NCBI RefSeq assembly: GCF_901933205.1
Contig: NC_044572.1
Coordinates: 75,761,465 to 75,825,464 of the forward strand
DNA: 64,000 nucleotides
Source: Camarhynchus parvulus
Lineage: Eukaryota > Chordata > Aves > Passeriformes > Thraupidae
Direction: 5' to 3'
The notes below the pieces were generated by a model. It saw only the letters and a program-made list of their open reading frames with translations, was not told the origin of the DNA and did no database searches. The position numbers were made by a program, and so were the translations under genes. Below, piece after piece: positions 61,861-64,000 of this stretch. Positions within the stretch are counted from its first letter, which is position 1. Each line of letters starts with the position of its first letter.

Positions 61861-62603
61861 TTCAGTGATGATTGGGAAAGGTTTCATTTTTGTAACACCC
61901 CACATATTAAGCATGGCAGAAAAGATAAAGTATTTAATATGAAGAAAAAATTAGGTAGTGTAGAATTTTCCAGTTTTGAATTGTAATACTATCAATCTGT
62001 TGTTACTCTGGAAAATGAAGTTAAATGATACTATCATTTACACCCCTCAAAGCCTATAGACGGTTCAAAGCCAATGTCTACCAGTGAAAGTAGTTTGATA
62101 TTTTTCTTTTTTTTTCCAAATTTGGTTGTGTTTGATAAACTATTCACTAAGAAAAATGTAGTGAATGTCAGCAGACATGACAGCTAAGAGAACTAGGGAT
62201 AAAGATATGGCTTTACTTTCCAAGTCCATTTGCATCTCTTAGGTGTACTTGATTGAGTTGGTCTTGAGGAATAAAAATATTTCAAGACTGAAAATTTTTC
62301 TTCCACTTTATGGAAGAAAAGTTATGTAAATTTCCTGATATGGTGTAAACTATTAGGATGATGCAACTTCTCATGTTTTTCAAGGAGGAAAGGTAAAGTG
62401 TTGCATTACTGGGACTTTGTTAGCTCAAAATTATTAATTGGCACCTGTCCTAATTTTGGCTTGAGACAACACCAGTTCTATCAACTGCGTCCATACCCTA
62501 GGTACTTGGTAAGTGGCTGTTTGCTGAAGTGTTTCTCCTGCTTTGTTCCTCTTGAATTTATGTTAACTGTAGCAAAACTTTCCCCGAAACACTCATGTTG
62601 TGC

Positions 62604-62692
62604 CAAAAAAACACAACCCAAAACAAAACAAACAAAAACCAAACAAAGCAAACAAACAAACAAAACCCCCCAAAAAACATAAATCAACCAAC
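62604..62692. repeat. AAAC-type low-complexity tract
   Basis: AAAC, AAAAC and CCAAAC units for about 90 bp. Frames on either strand (62398-62687) owe their C- or N-terminal half to it. Confidence 0.9.
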
Positions 62693-63736
62693 CTTGAGGT
62701 TCACACTGGATTACTTATATGTAATAGATGGAGAAAATTGATCCAATCTACAGATTTTTATAAAATAAACTAAAGTTTACAAGGTAAAGTATAAGAATGA
62801 AAATCACAAATGAGCATAGCCTTATTTCTTCATTCTCCCACACACTGTTTTTATTCCTTCCTCTTCCTAATCCTATTTTTTTTCTTCCTTGCCCACCTTC
62901 AACTTTCATTTTCTCCATCTCCCATCTTCTGTCTATCTGGGCCACCTTAAGCCAAATCTATTGGTTTCTATGATGGCAAGAAAAGATTGTGAAATTGACT
63001 AAAAAGAATGAATTTCATGTCACCAAGTTGTAGTAATTTATTATTAAAGAAATGAGTTATAATGTCACAAAATGCCTAATTTAGAAGTCTCTGTCTTTGT
63101 TACTGCAGTGCACAAACTCTATAACTGAAAGTTCTCAAGCTTTTTTTTCTGTCAGTTAAAGAGATTTTTTCCCCTACTACAAGTAATTGAATAAATTTAA
63201 TTAGGGATGTAAAAACCTTTAGTAAAAGACAGTCATCTTTTATTTGTTTTTCCAACATCTAGATATCAATAAGTACCAAATTTGGTGGCAAATGTTATAG
63301 ACACTGATATTAAAAGTAAACTGAAGTTTAGCTTGATTCTATCACAAAAGATCTTCCTAGGGGAGTTAAGAGTACTGTGGAAACAGTGGATTACTTCTCC
63401 AGAACATTAAGCAGTTCAACATTTACACTGTAGAATTTTACTGTAGGAGTCAGGCTTAATTTCTGTTTTATCCAACACCAAATTTACTTAAACTAGAAAT
63501 ACCAAAACTTCTAGATCACCTACACTCCTGGCATAAGGCAAGGGAGTAGGTTTTCCTATTGCTGAAAAGAGAAACACAAAACCCAGGAATGCCAGCTGAC
63601 ACCTTATAAAGGTGTCTAGAAAGCAAATAAGAAATCAAAAGCTAATCAAAAGTTTGAACATGTAGTTTTGGAGTGACGTAAATTAGGGGAAATACAATCG
63701 CCTGTACTCAGAAGAAAATGTGATGCCACCTAAGGC

Positions 63737-63759
63737 TATATATATACATATATATATAT

Positions 63760-63804
<45 letters not shown>
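63737..63804. repeat. Compound (TA)n-(TG)n microsatellite
   Basis: About 26 bp of TATA/TACATA followed by about 20 TG dinucleotides (63765-63804). Confidence 0.95.
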
Positions 63805-63805
<1 letters not shown>

Positions 63806-64000
63806 TTGTTTCACTGACTTCCCAAGCCTGTTGCGAGATGCAAACATGAAAGTTACAAAGTCTAAATAATTGTATATTAGTGTTGGTGAAAATCAGTTGC
63901 CTTAGTCAATATGAGTAGAACTGTGAACTCATACTGAACAGTTTTATAAGACATTCACTTAGGTATATTTCTATGTAAGAAGATATTCTTAACTCATGTA

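Larger units (their letters stand above)
61861..64000. other. Unique DNA with simple repeats
   Basis: No gene supported. It includes an A/C-rich tract (62604-62692) and the TA/TG microsatellite (63737-63804). Confidence 0.5.

Noticed and set aside
1..64000. CRISPR arrays, insertion sequences, operons, tRNA or rRNA genes
   Set aside because: None seen. Repeats are eukaryotic, and no spaced direct-repeat array or cloverleaf was recognised.

Overview
This window looks like A+T-rich non-coding DNA from a bird, most likely a songbird (passerine). Three things point there. Ten CR1 LINE fragments are scattered on both strands, and several carry the typical avian CR1 3' end. Four solo LTRs or LTR-like blocks resemble endogenous-retrovirus families common in songbird genomes. 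Nothing looks bacterial: no dense ORFs, operons, Shine-Dalgarno sites, IS elements or CRISPR arrays. Species cannot be fixed from sequence alone.

No intact protein-coding gene can be supported. The open frames are short, usually overlap on both strands, and fall in repeats or random A+T-rich DNA. The only coding remnants are broken CR1 reverse transcriptase and endonuclease segments. The best in 4986-6800 is a minus-strand CR1 with endonuclease, RT N-terminal and RT C-terminal pieces joined across an internal deletion.

Layout: an ERVK-type solo LTR with a perfect 6-bp target duplication (214-845, minus); CR1 (2283-2834, plus); the long CR1 (4986-6800, minus); CR1 (12565-13310, plus); a probable LTR (19320-20296, plus); CR1 (21428-21925, plus) followed by an unclassified block with a TATA box (22240-22880); CR1 (26885-27130, minus); an exon-like patch (28480-28860); a promoter/5'-UTR-exon candidate ending in a consensus splice donor (31430-31950, plus); CR1 pieces (36225-36815 and 37648-37730, plus); a 248-bp CCCTT pentanucleotide array (41083-41330); conserved-looking DNA and a G+C-rich island (43860-45280); CR1 tail (48907-48975, minus); solo LTR (49440-49831, minus); CR1 (54690-55225, plus) facing CR1 (55876-56285, minus); enhancer-like blocks (57540-58080 and 61590-61860); an old LTR (60130-60700, plus); and a TA/TG microsatellite near the right end (63737-63804).

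The simplest reading is a gene desert or long intron, perhaps the 5' end of a large gene on the plus strand that starts near 31.5 kb with a mostly untranslated first exon. The most unusual sequence-level signals are two perfect hairpins (17-bp stem with 3-nt loop at 3578-3614; 18-bp stem with 6-nt loop at 9981-10022). They are not attached to any recognisable element and look like products of template-switch mutation. I did not find a clearly new biological system.
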